A DNA stretch of 64,000 bases from Armigeres subalbatus (GCF_024139115.2 NC_085141.1:223744307-223808306), one strand, 5' to 3'; counted from the stretch's first letter, positions 46,393-56,814 are shown. Numbers and translations: made by a program. Notes: generated by a model not told the origin, from the sequence alone.

Positions 46393-46613
46393 GGTCGGGG
46401 TTCTGACTTGTGATATTTTGTTCGTAAAAGGAAACCGGAAATAATTTCATTTCAATTCATACGTAAATTTGTTGTAAGGTATCCTCAGTAATAAGTTTGA
46501 CTAATATCCGATACGATGTGTGATCAATTGAATCTGCTGAACGAAAGTTTGGACAGGAAAATGGGTAATTTTTTGGTGTGAAGCGCTTGGTGTGATTTGG
46601 CAGAACCCAGGCC
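46393..46613. mobile_element. MITE, GGTCGGGGTTCTG family, copy 1
   Basis: Starts GGTCGGGGTTCTG and ends CGCTTGGTGTGATTTGGCAG...CCAGGCC. Flanked by AGAT on both sides (46,389-46,392 and 46,614-46,617), a 4-bp target duplication. Copy 2 is at 52,828. Confidence 0.82.
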
Positions 46614-46675
46614 AGATGTCAAATTCAAATTTGTGGTAGCATATTCTAAATCACCGTCGTTATTGAGTTACTTCT

Positions 46676-47755
46676 TAGCTTAGCTTAGCTTAGCTTAGAC
46701 TGACTGTACATATCAATGGTTGCTACTCTGTGATTGATCAGAACTGGTGCAAATTGAACTACGATCCAAGTGAATAGTGGTTGGGATTTACCAACTATTC
46801 TCGAAGTGCACGTTTCAGCAGCTCGCAAATGTTGATCAATAACGGCGCCGGCCAAGTCCTTACAGTCAGTTGGGAAAGGGAGGGAATGTGAGTGTGTGGT
46901 AATTGTTGCTACTAGAGACCGAGAATACCTCTGCATCTCCACATTTACCACGGGAAGGAAGTAGTGTTAGTTGGGTAGGGTTATCAGTAACATAGATCGG
47001 GATTCACCATGGAAAGTGATGTGACCTATGAAACTTCTACACAGCAGTATTAGCATTTCCTTAATTTGTTCAATTGTTCATTCTTCGCGAGAATAAACAA
47101 TCAATCGCTCAAAGTGAGCGATTGTTCATTTGAATTTCGGATTAGGCGCCCGCGTTATCATATCATTAACGTAAGAAAAGTAAAAAAGAAACGGGATTAA
47201 AATTAAAAATAATTGATGGTAATCGGAAAGCTAATGTTATTCAGCAACCCTTATTTTATCTCTATTTGACGTTAAGTAAGAATGTAAATTTACGTTAATT
47301 TTACATGTCGTTTATTTTGCATTACTTTCGCGCGCGTGTGTGTGTCACTTACCTTGACCAGTATACCGTAATCAGGATCTCACTGGTATTAATCCTGATG
47401 TGCCGGTTGGCACTCTTGTTGGGCTTGTGCGCTTTGAGCGGCACACGGTCGCTTCCCAGTCTACATAAAATCGCACATGGTGCAATACAAGATGCTAAAT
47501 TGGAGACGATATACATTACATACATGTTGTGTGGAAAAGTACCTCTATCGCCTGCACTTCAGCATCCTACACGACACCATATACGTTCATGTGTTGACTG
47601 GGTTTGATAGGACCTGCTTATGGACACATGCAGCTTTTTGTAGAGGTTTAACAGAGCCCACTGTCAAACCCCACCACATCCTAGGCAGGTCCACTAACTC
47701 GCAGTGGCCATGGGGAGGGGTCGTCAAGCCCTTGGACATAGTCCCTGCTGCCCCT
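46676..47755 (-). mobile_element. 1.08-kb retroposon with GCTAA-repeat tail and 25-bp direct repeats
   Basis: The insertion lies between two 25-bp direct repeats with one mismatch (46,651-46,675 and 47,756-47,780, both TCACCGTCGTT-TTGAGTTACTTCT with A or G at the variable position). At the left edge the minus strand ends in about four TAAGC units, a short-repeat tail as in non-LTR elements. No RT frame is present. The 3' 300 bp resemble the 3' half of the retroposon at 53,918-54,533. It could be an internally deleted LINE or a SINE-like partner. Confidence 0.75.
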
Positions 47756-47963
47756 TCACCGTCGTTGTTGAGTTACTTCTCAACAAATACTACAGCTACG
47801 GATAATTCTTGCTTAGTTGAATGTAAGTAATTCCATAAATTTTATAAAATTCTTCGATTTTGAAAATCGTACTTTTTCAAACTTCTTAAGGTGCTTGGAT
47901 AAGTGCTTGGACGCGTTCAAGACGAGCTCGGTGGTCTACACCCAACCAGCGACTTTCCAACAG

Positions 47964-48622
47964 CGATTTTCTAACAATTATGTATAAGAACCAGGGTTTG
48001 CAGAAATCGCTCTCAATAGATAACGAACAACGATAAAAGAGAGGCAAAAACTGTTCCGAATCATAACAAGCCATGATAACAAATTTATCAAACTTGTATA
48101 CAAGTGCGAAAAAACAGAATCGGATAGGCAGCCCCCACAGAAAAATGATGATTCTCGCTTTGTTTTCGCTCCGATCGTGTTGGTTACTGCACAGCTGTGT
48201 AGAACAAGTTGAAATGCATCATCAGAGCCAGTGCTCCCCGGATTTGGAGCTTTCTAAAAGAAATTTATCATGGGGTATAGCATCCCGAATCAGTTCTCTA
48301 TCATGACAGCTTGCGAAAAAAGTCTCTCGCGGTATGCTACGTATCGTATATGTATACAGAGATGATAAGTGAGAGACTTGTTCTTTCTCTTTAGGATTCA
48401 ATCCCTGATAAGAACCTACCAAAACCTATATAATAACTGGGTATATGCGAAATTGTTAGATTCCTAACCAAAAAATGTAAGCTCACAAATAAATATTATA
48501 GAACAAGCATGCAAAATTGTAATGTCTCATACAATATTTGTATAAGAATCTAGCATTATCGCATATGCCCGGTTCTTATACAGGTTTGAGCAGGTTCTTA
48601 TACAGAATTGTTAGAAAATCTA
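47964..48622. mobile_element. Foldback element, TATAAGAACC arms
   Basis: GATTTTCTAACAATTATGTA and TAAGAACC at 47,964-47,993 pair with 48,594-48,622. A second, inner pair at about 48,409-48,455 and 48,543-48,595 shares TATAAGAACC, AAACCT and GGGCATATGCG-like words. The interior has no recognisable gene. Confidence 0.65.
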
Positions 48623-48629
48623 ACAATCA

Positions 48630-48695
48630 CCGGTTAGATGTAGTAACTGCCGCTTCTGCCTTACAAGCAGGAGGCAGGATCTTTCTCCAGGTCTC
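48630..48695 (+). repeat. Possible degenerate SINE head
   Basis: GTAACTGCCGCTTCTGCCTTACAAGCAGGAGG resembles the tRNA-like head at 53,935-53,975, but no intact B-box follows and no boundaries are visible. Confidence 0.35.
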
Positions 48696-48899
48696 ATAGG
48701 TGATTTATTGTTTTCTCTGGATGCGCAGCTCACCAAGGTGTTTTACTTATAGTTCATATTTAGACATATTAGATGGTTTAAGATCTCCAGTTTGTTGAGG
48801 TCGAATTGCTTTAGAAATTCCACAGTTAGTTCCCTTAAGAGTTCTACTAGTAATTTATTATGACATTACACAGAAAACTCTTCAGAAATTGCTTCGGGA

Positions 48900-48981
48900 A
48901 ATTCACAGGGAACTCCTTAACTATGCTTAGAGGACATACTTAATTGGCTTGATGCTAAGGCTGATGATTAATTGGAAGCCG
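48900..48981. repeat. Left part of a ~145-bp degenerate tandem repeat
   Basis: The sequence GGACATACTTAATTGGCTTGA...GATTAATTGGAAGCCG joins in register with 52,440 once the LINE is removed. The repeat continues to 53,340. Confidence 0.6.
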
Positions 48982-49499
48982 GCACGGCAAATGCTGGGTA
49001 AAGCGTACCATTGGTACTTCGCGTACCTGAAGGAATAAAATAGACCCCATCTCGCGGTCCTTAGCCTCTCACCCAGCAACTCCTATCCCTACCTCCCCGC
49101 GGTGCTGGCCGGGATACGAGCAACCTTAGGGAAGATTGGGTAACCAACCCCGGTGGGAACTATGGTCGTATGCTGACAGGGAAGGGGGGGTTTGCTCCTC
49201 TCCGGAGGTGCAAATCTTATTGAGGGTCTGTTCTCCATGTCAGCATCGGCTCACAACAGCGTCTGTTCTCCATGTTAGGGGCGGCTGATCATCGTCCGAG
49301 TGCCAGCGAGGGACTCTAAGTGAAACTGTGCACCATGGTCCACCGGAAATAAGGAGGAATGGTCCTCCGGAAATTTAGGGGTTTGGTGTCAGGCCCTGCA
49401 AGCCAGCCTTTAAAAATCATAAGCAACGAACAATCAACAAGAGAGTACGGACCGGAACCATCGGCGAAGACCACTGCGACGAAAAGGGACTAGCGATTG

Positions 49500-50168
49500 G
49501 AAACTCGGTTCGTGGAACTGCAAATCTCTCAACTTCATCGGGAGCACACGCATACTCGCCGATGTGCTCAAGGACCGTGGATTCGGCATCGTAGCGCTGC
49601 AGGAGGTTTGTTGGAAGGGATCAATGGTGCGAACGTTTAGAGGTAATCATACCATCTACCAGAGCTGCGGCAACACACATGAGCTGGGAACAGCTTTCAT
49701 AGTGATGGGCGATATGCAAAGGCGCGTGATCGGGTGGTGGCCGATCAATGAAAGAATGTGCAGGTTGAGGATCAAAGGCCGGTTCTTCAACTTCAGCATA
49801 ATCAACGTCCATAGCCCACACTCCGGAAGCGCTGATGATGATAAGGACGCATTCTACGTGCAGCTGGAACGTGAGTACGACAGCTGCCCAAGCCACGACG
49901 TCAAAATCATCATAGAAGATTTGAACGCTCAGGTTGGCCAAGAGGAGGAGTTTAGACCGACTATTGGGAAGTTCAGCGCTCACCGGCTGACGAACGAAAA
50001 CGGCCTACGACTAATTGATTTCGCCGCCTCCAAGAATATGGCCACCTACTTTCAACACAGCCTCCCGTATCGGTACACCTGGAGATCACCACTGCAGACA
50101 GAATCACAAATCGACCACGTTCTGATTGATGGACGGCACTTCTCCGACATTATCGACGTCAGGACATC
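49500..50168 (+). pseudogene. RTE LINE endonuclease domain
   Basis: The frame is open from about 49,500. It has SWNCKSL at 49,513-49,533, the usual N-terminal Asn motif, then LQEVCWKG with the catalytic Glu, GDMQRRVIGWW, INVHSPHSG, a slightly altered IIEDLNAQVG where GDFNA-type text is expected, and the end motif QIDHVLID. This domain nicks target DNA to prime reverse transcription. The frame breaks near 50,168. The terminal SDHYLV motif, with its catalytic Asp-His, continues in another frame at about 50,180-50,200. Since the start codon lies in the diverged upstream part, the exact N-terminus is uncertain. Confidence 0.9.
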
Positions 50169-50712
50169 AGGACGCTAACATCGACTCTGACCACTATCTG
50201 GTGATGGTTAAACTGCGCCCAAAACTATCCGTCATCAACAATGTTCGGTACCGACGACCGCCGCGGTACGACCTAGAGCGACTGAAGCAATCTGATGTCG
50301 CCACTGCATACGCGCAGCATATCGAGGCAGCGTTGCCGGAAGAGGGTGAGCTCGATGGGGCCCTCTTGAGGACTGCTGGAATACAGTTAAAGCAGCCATT
50401 AACGACGCAGCGGAGAACAACGTCGGGTATGTGGGACGAAGTCGACGGAACGATTGGTTCGACGAAGAGTGCAGACAGATTCTGGAGGAGAAGGACGCAG
50501 CGCGGGCGGTCGCGCTGCAGCAAGGTATCCGGCAGAACGTGGAACGTTATAGACGGAAGCGGAGACAGCAGACCCGCCTTTTTCAGGAGAAGAAACGCCG
50601 CCTGGAAGAAGCGGAGTGCGAGGAGATGGAACAGCTGTGCCGTTCTCAAGATACACGCAAGTTCTATCAGAAGCTCAACGCATCCTACAAAGGCTTCGTG
50701 CCGCGAGCCTAA
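50169..50712 (+). pseudogene. RTE LINE linker between endonuclease and RT
   Basis: The protein continues in one frame (SDHYLVMVKLRP...DLERLKQSDVATAYAQHIEAALPEE) to about 50,370. It then moves to a third frame with NDWFDEECRQILEEKDAARA and an Arg/Glu-rich coiled-coil-like stretch (50,500-50,640), ending KFYQKLNASYKGF. A TAA at 50,710-50,712 separates it from the RT frame, which is in the same register, so the original protein was one long chain. These lesions mark an inactive copy. Confidence 0.88.
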
Positions 50713-52404
50713 ATGTGCCGGGATAAGGATGGGAGCATCTTGACGGACGAACGTGTGGTGATCGAAAGGTGGAAACTGCACTACGAGGAACATCTGAATG
50801 GCGCTGAGAGTACAGGCAGTGAAAGTCTAGGCAGCGGAGGAGATGACTACGTCAGTTCAGCGGACGATGGAAGCCAACCAGCCCCCACCTTGAGGGAAGT
50901 TAAGGATACCATTCAACAGCTAAAGACCAATAAAGCAGCTGGTAAGGATGGTATCGGAGCTGAGCTCATCAAGATGGGTCCGGAAAAGCTGGCCACTTGC
51001 CTGCACAAACTGATAGTCAGAATCTGGGAAACCGAACAGCTACCGGAGGAGTGGAAGGAAGGGGTTATATGCCCCATCTACAAGAAAGTCGACAAACTGG
51101 AGTGTGAGAACTTTCGAGCGATTACCATCCTTAATGCCGCCTACAAAGTGATAGCCCAGATCATCTTCCGTCGTCTGTCACCATTAGTGAACGAGTTCGT
51201 GGGAATTTATCAAGCCGGCTTCGTTGACGGCCGCTCGACAACGGACCAGATCTTTACTGTACGGCAAATCCTTCAAAAATGCCGTGAATACCAGGTCCCA
51301 ACGCACCATCTGTTCGTTGATTTCAAGGCGGCATACGACAGTATAGACCGCGTAGAGCTATGGAAAGTTATGGACGAGAACAGCTTCCCTGGGAAGCTTA
51401 CCAGACTGATCAAAGCAACGGTGGATGGTGTGCAAAACTGTGTGAAGATTTCGGGCGAACACTCCAGTTCGTTCGAATCGCGCCGGGGACTAAGACAAGG
51501 TGATGGACTTTCGTGCCTGTTGTTCAACATTGCGCTAGAAGGTGTCATGCGGAGAGCCGGGTGTAACTGCCGGGGTACGATTTTCAACAGATCCAGTCAA
51601 TTTATTTGCTTCGCGGATGACATGGACATTGTCGGCCGAACATTTGCAAAGGTGGCAGAACTGTACACCCGCCTGAAACGTGAAGCAACAAAAGTTGGAC
51701 TGGTGGTGAATGCGTCAAAGACAAAGTACATGCTTGTGGGCGGAACCGAGCGCGACAGGGCCCGCCTGGGAAGCAGTGTTACGATAGACGGGGATACCTT
51801 CGAGGTGGTCGAGGAATTCGTCTACCTCGGATCCTTGCTAACGGCTGACAACAACGTTAGTCGTGAAATACGAAGGCGCATCATCTGTGGAAGTCGGGCC
51901 TACTACGGGCTCCAGAAGAAACTGCGGTCGAAAAAGATTCGCCACCGCACCAAATGTGTCATGTACAAGACGTTAATAAGACCGGTAGTCCTCTACGGAC
52001 ATGAAACATGGACAATGCTCGAGGAGGACTTGCAAGCACTCGGAGTATTCGAGAGACGGGTGCTTAGGACCATCTTTGGCGGTGTGCAAGAAGACGGTGT
52101 GTGGCGGCGAAGAATGAACCATGAGCTCGCCCAACTCTACGGCGAACCCAGTATCCAGAAGGTAGCTAAAGCCGGAAGGGTACGATGGGCAGGACATGTT
52201 GCAAGAATGCCGGACAGCAACCCTGCAAAGATGGTGTTCGCTTCCGATCCGGCAGGTACGAGACGGCGTGGAGCGCAGCGAGTGAGATGGGCAGACCAGG
52301 TGCAGAACGACTTGGCGAGCGTGGGGCGTATCCGAGGATGGAGAGATGCGGCCTCGAACCGTGCATTGTGGCGTCAAATTGTTGATTCAGTGTTATCTGT
52401 TTAG
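50713..52404 (+). CDS. RTE LINE reverse transcriptase and C-terminal domain
   Basis: An open frame of 563 codons without internal stop. The RT domain covers about residues 60-340. It has KAAGKDGIGAELIK, WKEGVICPIYKK, NFRAITIL, the first catalytic Asp in FVDFKAAYDS (Asp203), RRGLRQGDGLS and the catalytic box FADD at 300-303, where Phe replaces the more common Tyr. The C-terminal part has VLYGHETWTM, RRVLRTIFGGV and the RWAGHVARM...RRGAQRVRW tail that is also seen in the fragment at 13,264-13,503. It would copy the element RNA at a nicked target. The first codon here is only the first Met after a stop, since upstream text is part of the same original protein. The RT itself looks conserved despite the upstream damage. 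Confidence 0.94.
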   Translation: MCRDKDGSILTDERVVIERWKLHYEEHLNGAESTGSESLGSGGDDYVSSADDGSQPAPTLREVKDTIQQLKTNKAAGKDGIGAELIKMGPEKLATCLHKLIVRIWETEQLPEEWKEGVICPIYKKVDKLECENFRAITILNAAYKVIAQIIFRRLSPLVNEFVGIYQAGFVDGRSTTDQIFTVRQILQKCREYQVPTHHLFVDFKAAYDSIDRVELWKVMDENSFPGKLTRLIKATVDGVQNCVKISGEHSSSFESRRGLRQGDGLSCLLFNIALEGVMRRAGCNCRGTIFNRSSQFICFADDMDIVGRTFAKVAELYTRLKREATKVGLVVNASKTKYMLVGGTERDRARLGSSVTIDGDTFEVVEEFVYLGSLLTADNNVSREIRRRIICGSRAYYGLQKKLRSKKIRHRTKCVMYKTLIRPVVLYGHETWTMLEEDLQALGVFERRVLRTIFGGVQEDGVWRRRMNHELAQLYGEPSIQKVAKAGRVRWAGHVARMPDSNPAKMVFASDPAGTRRRGAQRVRWADQVQNDLASVGRIRGWRDAASNRALWRQIVDSVLSV

Positions 52405-52427
52405 ATGTTAACAAAATAAATGAATGA

Positions 52428-53340
52428 AATTGGAAGCCGTGATGCATCTGGTAGATGCTTTTATTTCAATACCAGAACAGTTTGGAAATCATGCAGTATC
52501 TCATATGTCTGAAAATGAGACGCAAGTGAAACGCATATACTTGGAGGACATATTGGTTGAGGATTAATTCCGAGGTTGGGGACTTGTTAAGATTTATTTT
52601 ATCTTACTTGTTAGTGACAAATGTTTAAATGGAATTGTGTACGTATGTCTTAGAAATGCAAGAAACGTCGAGATCGATAAAATAATTCAAGGTGTCCAAA
52701 ATAGGATCTGAATCCTAAACGAAACCAAGCTATGAATACAGCAACCTAATTGCTCACATCATGAAGGTCGTGGTTGATTCAGTAAACTTTTTGATTCAAG
52801 CTCCAGGATAATTTAGAGATCTCACATGGTCGGGGTTCTGCCAAACCGCACCAAGCGGCTTTTTGACTTACTTTCGATATTTTGTTTGTATTAGGAAAAC
52901 GGAAATCATTTTATACCATTTTATACGTACAATTGTTGAAGGATATCCTCAGTTATGATTTATGATCAAATAAATCTGCCGAAAAATCGTATTTTTTTAG
53001 TTGGCGCTTGGTGCGATTAGGCAGAATATCCGGCCACATCATATCATAAGTCTGGATTTGAGACGCAAATGAAAGACAAATACTCGGGGACATAATTAGG
53101 TTGATTCCGCGTCTTTAAGCCATTCGTCGGTAGACCATTCGATTCAAATTCTAGGACGACTTGGATATCTTAGAAATCTTAATATGCCTGGATGCAGACT
53201 GCAAGTAATCCATACATACTTGGTGAACGAAATTGGGTTGAAGTCGTTGCTGAAGACATCATGGAAGCTGTGGTTGATTCGGTAGACCATTCAATTCAAA
53301 CTCCAGGACAATTCGAAGATCCTAGAACATCATAGTTTAT
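52428..53340. repeat. Degenerate tandem repeat, ~145-bp period, right part
   Basis: Phrases like GTGGTTGATTCGGTAGACC, ATTCAA(A/G)CTCCAGGA and TGAGACGCAAGTGAAA recur at intervals of about 145 bp when a MITE is removed (clear copies near 52,770, 53,125 and 53,272). The LINE and the MITE at 52,828 are both inserted in it. No coding signal. Confidence 0.65.
52828..53035. mobile_element. MITE, GGTCGGGGTTCTG family, copy 2
   Basis: GGTCGGGGTTCTGCCAAACC at the left pairs with TAGGCAGAATATCCGGCC at the right, plus GCACCAAGCG/CGCTTGGTGC. Flanked by ACAT on both sides (52,824-52,827 and 53,036-53,039). Confidence 0.85.
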
Positions 53341-53358
53341 TATCATATATGTTTCCTG

Positions 53359-53505
53359 CACTGCCGTTATCTGGAAAAGTGACGTAAACGCCATTTTACA
53401 ACATGAATGTTTTCCATTTTTCTGTTAAAGAGCTCGATGAGTAGTACTCGTTAACACCATTTTTGGAAAAAGGCGTATACGTCACTTTTTCAGATTACGG
53501 CAGTA
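53359..53505. mobile_element. MITE, ACTGCCGTAATC family
   Basis: CACTGCCGTTATCTGGAAAA at the left and the complement of TTTTTCAGATTACGGCAGTA at the right, continuing through GTGACGTA and ACGCC. Arms are about 38 bp with five mismatches. Confidence 0.85.
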
Positions 53506-53897
53506 TATTGTTTACATTTAATTTAACAGGTTTACGGAAGACAACATGCTTATAAATGTTTTCTTCAGTTTCATACACCCTGTAGTAGAGGAAAATACCT
53601 ATGGTTGATAACCTAGCCCGGATAAAAATGTACCATTGGCTCAATAGTATAAACAATTGATTCAAAGAAGGCATTATCAACTTCTTTCGACTCATACCGG
53701 GCAGACGCATCCATTTAAAGAAGGCATAACCCCGCCCTTCGCCTTGTCCCTTGCAGACGCATCTATTGCAAGAACTTCATTTACAGTTCAGTAAATAGTT
53801 TTTTTCCTGTTCGGATATTCCACTGCGACCAGTTATTAGGTCTATTGTAGCATTACTCGTATTATTAGTGTAAAGTGCATGTCGAACGTCTCCATTA
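53506..53897. other. No gene recognised
   Basis: Short frames only. A GCAGACGCATC motif is duplicated near 53,702 and 53,753. Confidence 0.4.
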
Positions 53898-53917
53898 CAA
53901 GCTGCGGTTTCGATACA

Positions 53918-54533
53918 AACGGGATTGGTAGTCATATGGCTACTGCTTCTGCCTCATACGCAGGAGGTCGTGGGTTCAATCCCAGGTCCGTTCCATTCTC
54001 CTACTTTGTATCTTTCTCTATATTTCTCATGTTCTAGCAATCGCTAGAACTGGAAATGGACTTCCAAACCGTTTCCATTACTATTCCTATACCTTCAATT
54101 TGAGTATTCTAACAGTAATCTGCTAGAATTGGAAATGAACTATAGAGCTCGTTTCCTACATCCAATTAGAAATTCCATCAGTTACCATCTCCTATCTATC
54201 ACATTGGCAGCTCGTTAACCAAGACGGACCTCTGCCTCTCCAACCTAACCCAGAAATTCCAACAAATTCCGCATGAACTCGTGGCAAGTGCAGAGGTATA
54301 TTCGGCTTGCAGTGGGCGAGTGATTGCATCATCATTTCCTCCCCTTCCCTACATTGACTTGCATTTTGACGTGGCAGGCGCCAGTATGACGTAACAAATG
54401 AGATCACCAGTACTTGTACATTGAAGATGTGTGCTAGTCCCAAGCAAACATCTGTTGGTTCCCTGTGCAAGAACAGCTGATCTGGTCATAATGCAGCAAC
54501 TACGAGCAGTCAATCAAGCTCAAGCTCAAGCTT
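53918..54533 (+). mobile_element. tRNA-headed retroposon (long SINE), 616 bp
   Basis: Flanked by a perfect 20-bp target duplication, CAAGCTGCGGTTTCGATACA, at 53,898-53,917 and 54,534-54,553. The first 75 bp resemble a tRNA: an A-box-like TGGTAGTCATATGGC, an anticodon-like arm CTTCTGC/GCAGGAG around a CTCATAC loop, and the B-box GGTTCAATCCC. A body of about 500 bp follows, and the end is a CAAGCT repeat. The last 250 bp resemble the 3' end of the minus-strand element at 46,676-47,755. It is probably transcribed by RNA polymerase III and moved by a LINE. Confidence 0.88.
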
Positions 54534-54553
54534 CAAGCTGCGGTTTCGATACA

Positions 54554-55074
54554 GTTCTTGTTTTGTTTGCTCAAGAACATAATGACAAGGTCCCGCTATT
54601 TGGACCCTTCACAGAGAGCAATCCCATTGAAGGCGCGTCCCTTGACAATAGGAAATCAATTCTTTCTTGAGAAAACAGAACAGGTTTTTGGCCATGCATC
54701 GGAGCCCTAGTCATATCCTTGTCTTGCTTCTAGAATATCACCAGTAAAGCTACAAACCTGGGATTTATCTCCATCTACAAAACCATTTCTAGCTAAAGAA
54801 CTTGCTCAGTAACAAGAATTTCCGTGTGTTCCCCTCACTAACATTGTTAACAGTTCATGAAGAGTTAGTACGCAATAAAACCCCTAACTCGATTTGTCCA
54901 GTGATCAGTTCAGCCAGGCTTTTTCAACTAATTGCTGGAAAGTTGCTTCCGCTGCACACAGTTTAGCCTCGAGTCTTTCAACTATCTGCAGGGTAAAGTT
55001 AATGTTGTTATACTTGTTAAACACTGCTAATGGTAGCGTCATAGTGATACGAGAGTGTCCATTATAAGAATATT
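54554..55074. other. No gene recognised
   Basis: About 0.5 kb between elements, no supported feature. Confidence 0.4.
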
Positions 55075-55175
55075 TTGGGGGGCCATAATAGGGAAGAAGA
55101 ACATTCCTAAACGGAACATGAAAATCAAATGAGGTGTCGACTATAGGGAAGCAATTTCCTATTATGGACCCCCAA
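55075..55175. mobile_element. Short MITE, TTGGGGGTCCATAATAGG ends
   Basis: TTGGGGGGCCATAATAGG at the left pairs with CCTATTATGGACCCCCAA at the right with one mismatch, 101 bp in total. A similar single end, GGGGGTCCACTATTGGGCA, occurs near 55,359. Confidence 0.75.
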
Positions 55176-55499
55176 GGGGTCTACGCTCTACGGTAGGGCA
55201 AATTTAGTCAGACTTTGAAATCCCAATTTCAACGAATAACATCGTTGAATGTTTTATGTAAGTATTGTTAAGGGGAGATGCAGAACTTGATATTAGATAT
55301 CACTCGAAATTAATATGTTGAAAATTTCCACTCATTATTTGAGCAAAATTTTGCTACTAGGGGGTCCACTATTGGGCATTTTATACTATATTGTATATGC
55401 ATCATATAAATACATTAGAATGTAATGTTATGAGCTGTTTACTGAACTGTAAATTAAGTTTTCGCAATAGAATATACGGGTTGCTAAGTTTCGCAACAA

Positions 55500-55650
55500 T
55501 ACAATTTTTATGTGTTTTTCAACACCCCACCCTCCCATTTAATTTTTTTCCTATACAAATCTTTTTTTTTATTTACACGGGACGTAAAAAAATGGCAGAC
55601 ACCTCCCTCCCTCTCCCACAAGTGACTACATAATTAGTGTACGACCCCAA
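55500..55650 (-). mobile_element. Partial copy of the GGGGCCGTACAC MITE
   Basis: Read against the reverse complement of 1,072-1,236 it shares CCTATACAAATC, TTTATTTACACGGGACGTAA, the CTCCCTCC tract and the end AATTAGTGTACGACCCC. The other end is diverged. Confidence 0.7.
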
Positions 55651-56426
55651 AATACAATAGTTTGAATTGTATTTTCATTGTAAAACAATACATACAATAT
55701 TTAATTTTTAAATCAGGGCAGTTTTAACGTTCAACAATGAAATTTAAGGCAAAATAATGCATATTGCAGAAACTAGTAGCTAGGAGTCAAATATTTTTAT
55801 ATTGGTTATATTCAATTTGACCTTTTTCTTCCAGAAGTCATTGAATGCTTAAATATTCTGTTCTCAATCGATTCAAACACAATTGCAAGTATAGTCACTG
55901 TTGGGTGGATCGGATTTTCCTTCGATTAAGCACTATACACCGGGTTGTTTGGGTATAATAAAGCTAAAAGCTATACAGTTTTAATACATAATAAAATACC
56001 CAACAATTCACCTATTCTTTTACCGCCAGCTTCAAAAACTGTAGATTATTGTCTGCGAATAACCTCACATTTAAGTGAATATAATTACTTCAATGATAAC
56101 TTACTATTAGTTCTTTTTAGGTTCTGATTTTATTATTCCTATATTCCACCGAACCATCGGTCTCCGCAGAGCTGATATAAATACTAGTATAATATATAAT
56201 TATTACAAATTCATTCTAATAAATTCACAATCATACCTTCAAGCACACTATCGTTTTACTTTTCAATTTACTTTGTCCCATATTCTACATAACCGAATGA
56301 CAGTCCATGTTCAGTGATATTCCGAGGGATGATTCAGCTCACCAAGGGGTTACAGCATGGGGACTTTTACCACCAATGGGTATTGGCACCTTACACCGTA
56401 ACAGTCACATTAGAGAAATATGTTGA
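55651..56426. other. No gene recognised
   Basis: AT-rich, short frames only. Confidence 0.4.
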
Positions 56427-56457
56427 CATATTGTATCCACAGTATGGATACAATATG
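56427..56457. other. Perfect 13-bp hairpin
   Basis: CATATTGTATCCA, loop CAGTA, TGGATACAATATG. It may be the junction of a small inverted-repeat element. Nothing else marks it as a terminator or gene. Confidence 0.7.
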
Positions 56458-56494
56458 TGGCACCATAAAAAAAAACAATACAGTCTCAGGCCTA

Positions 56495-56640
56495 GTAGCG
56501 GGTCATTTTTTAGTGATTTGATAACTTTTTAGTGACTTTGGTCACTTTTTTCGGGCTAGTCACTAAAAAGTCTCTTTGTTCGACCTCAAGTCACTAAAAT
56601 CATTTTTTCTCGCAAAAAGTCACTATTTTCAACTATTTTG
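56495..56640. repeat. AGTCACTAAAAA repeats in both orientations
   Basis: Six or seven copies of TTTTTAGTGACTT or AAGTCACTAAAAA-like words in mixed orientation over 145 bp, giving several possible hairpins. Confidence 0.65.
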
Positions 56641-56814
56641 AAACTTTTTTTTTATAAAGCTTTATGTATCCATCGGAAGATGCCTATGAGGCCTTTAAGT
56701 GGTCTTGTTGTGTAGAGGTCCATGTGCTGTTCATATGAGCAGTCAAGATATTTATACAAAAAAATTTGTGCGGTCGAGTTCCCGAATAATATGCAATTAA
56801 TTAGGAAAGTATCG

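Larger units (their letters stand above)
48982..52427 (+). mobile_element. RTE LINE, apparently full length
   Basis: 3,446 bp between perfect 12-bp target duplications AATTGGAAGCCG (48,970-48,981 and 52,428-52,439). It begins GCACGGCAAATGCTGGG, has a 5' untranslated region of about 510 bp, an AP-type endonuclease, an RT, no RNase H, a very short 3' end and a tail of TAAATGAATGAA. This order and the protein motifs fit the RTE clade, which in Aedes includes JAM1. Two frameshifts and one stop make it inactive. Confidence 0.93.
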
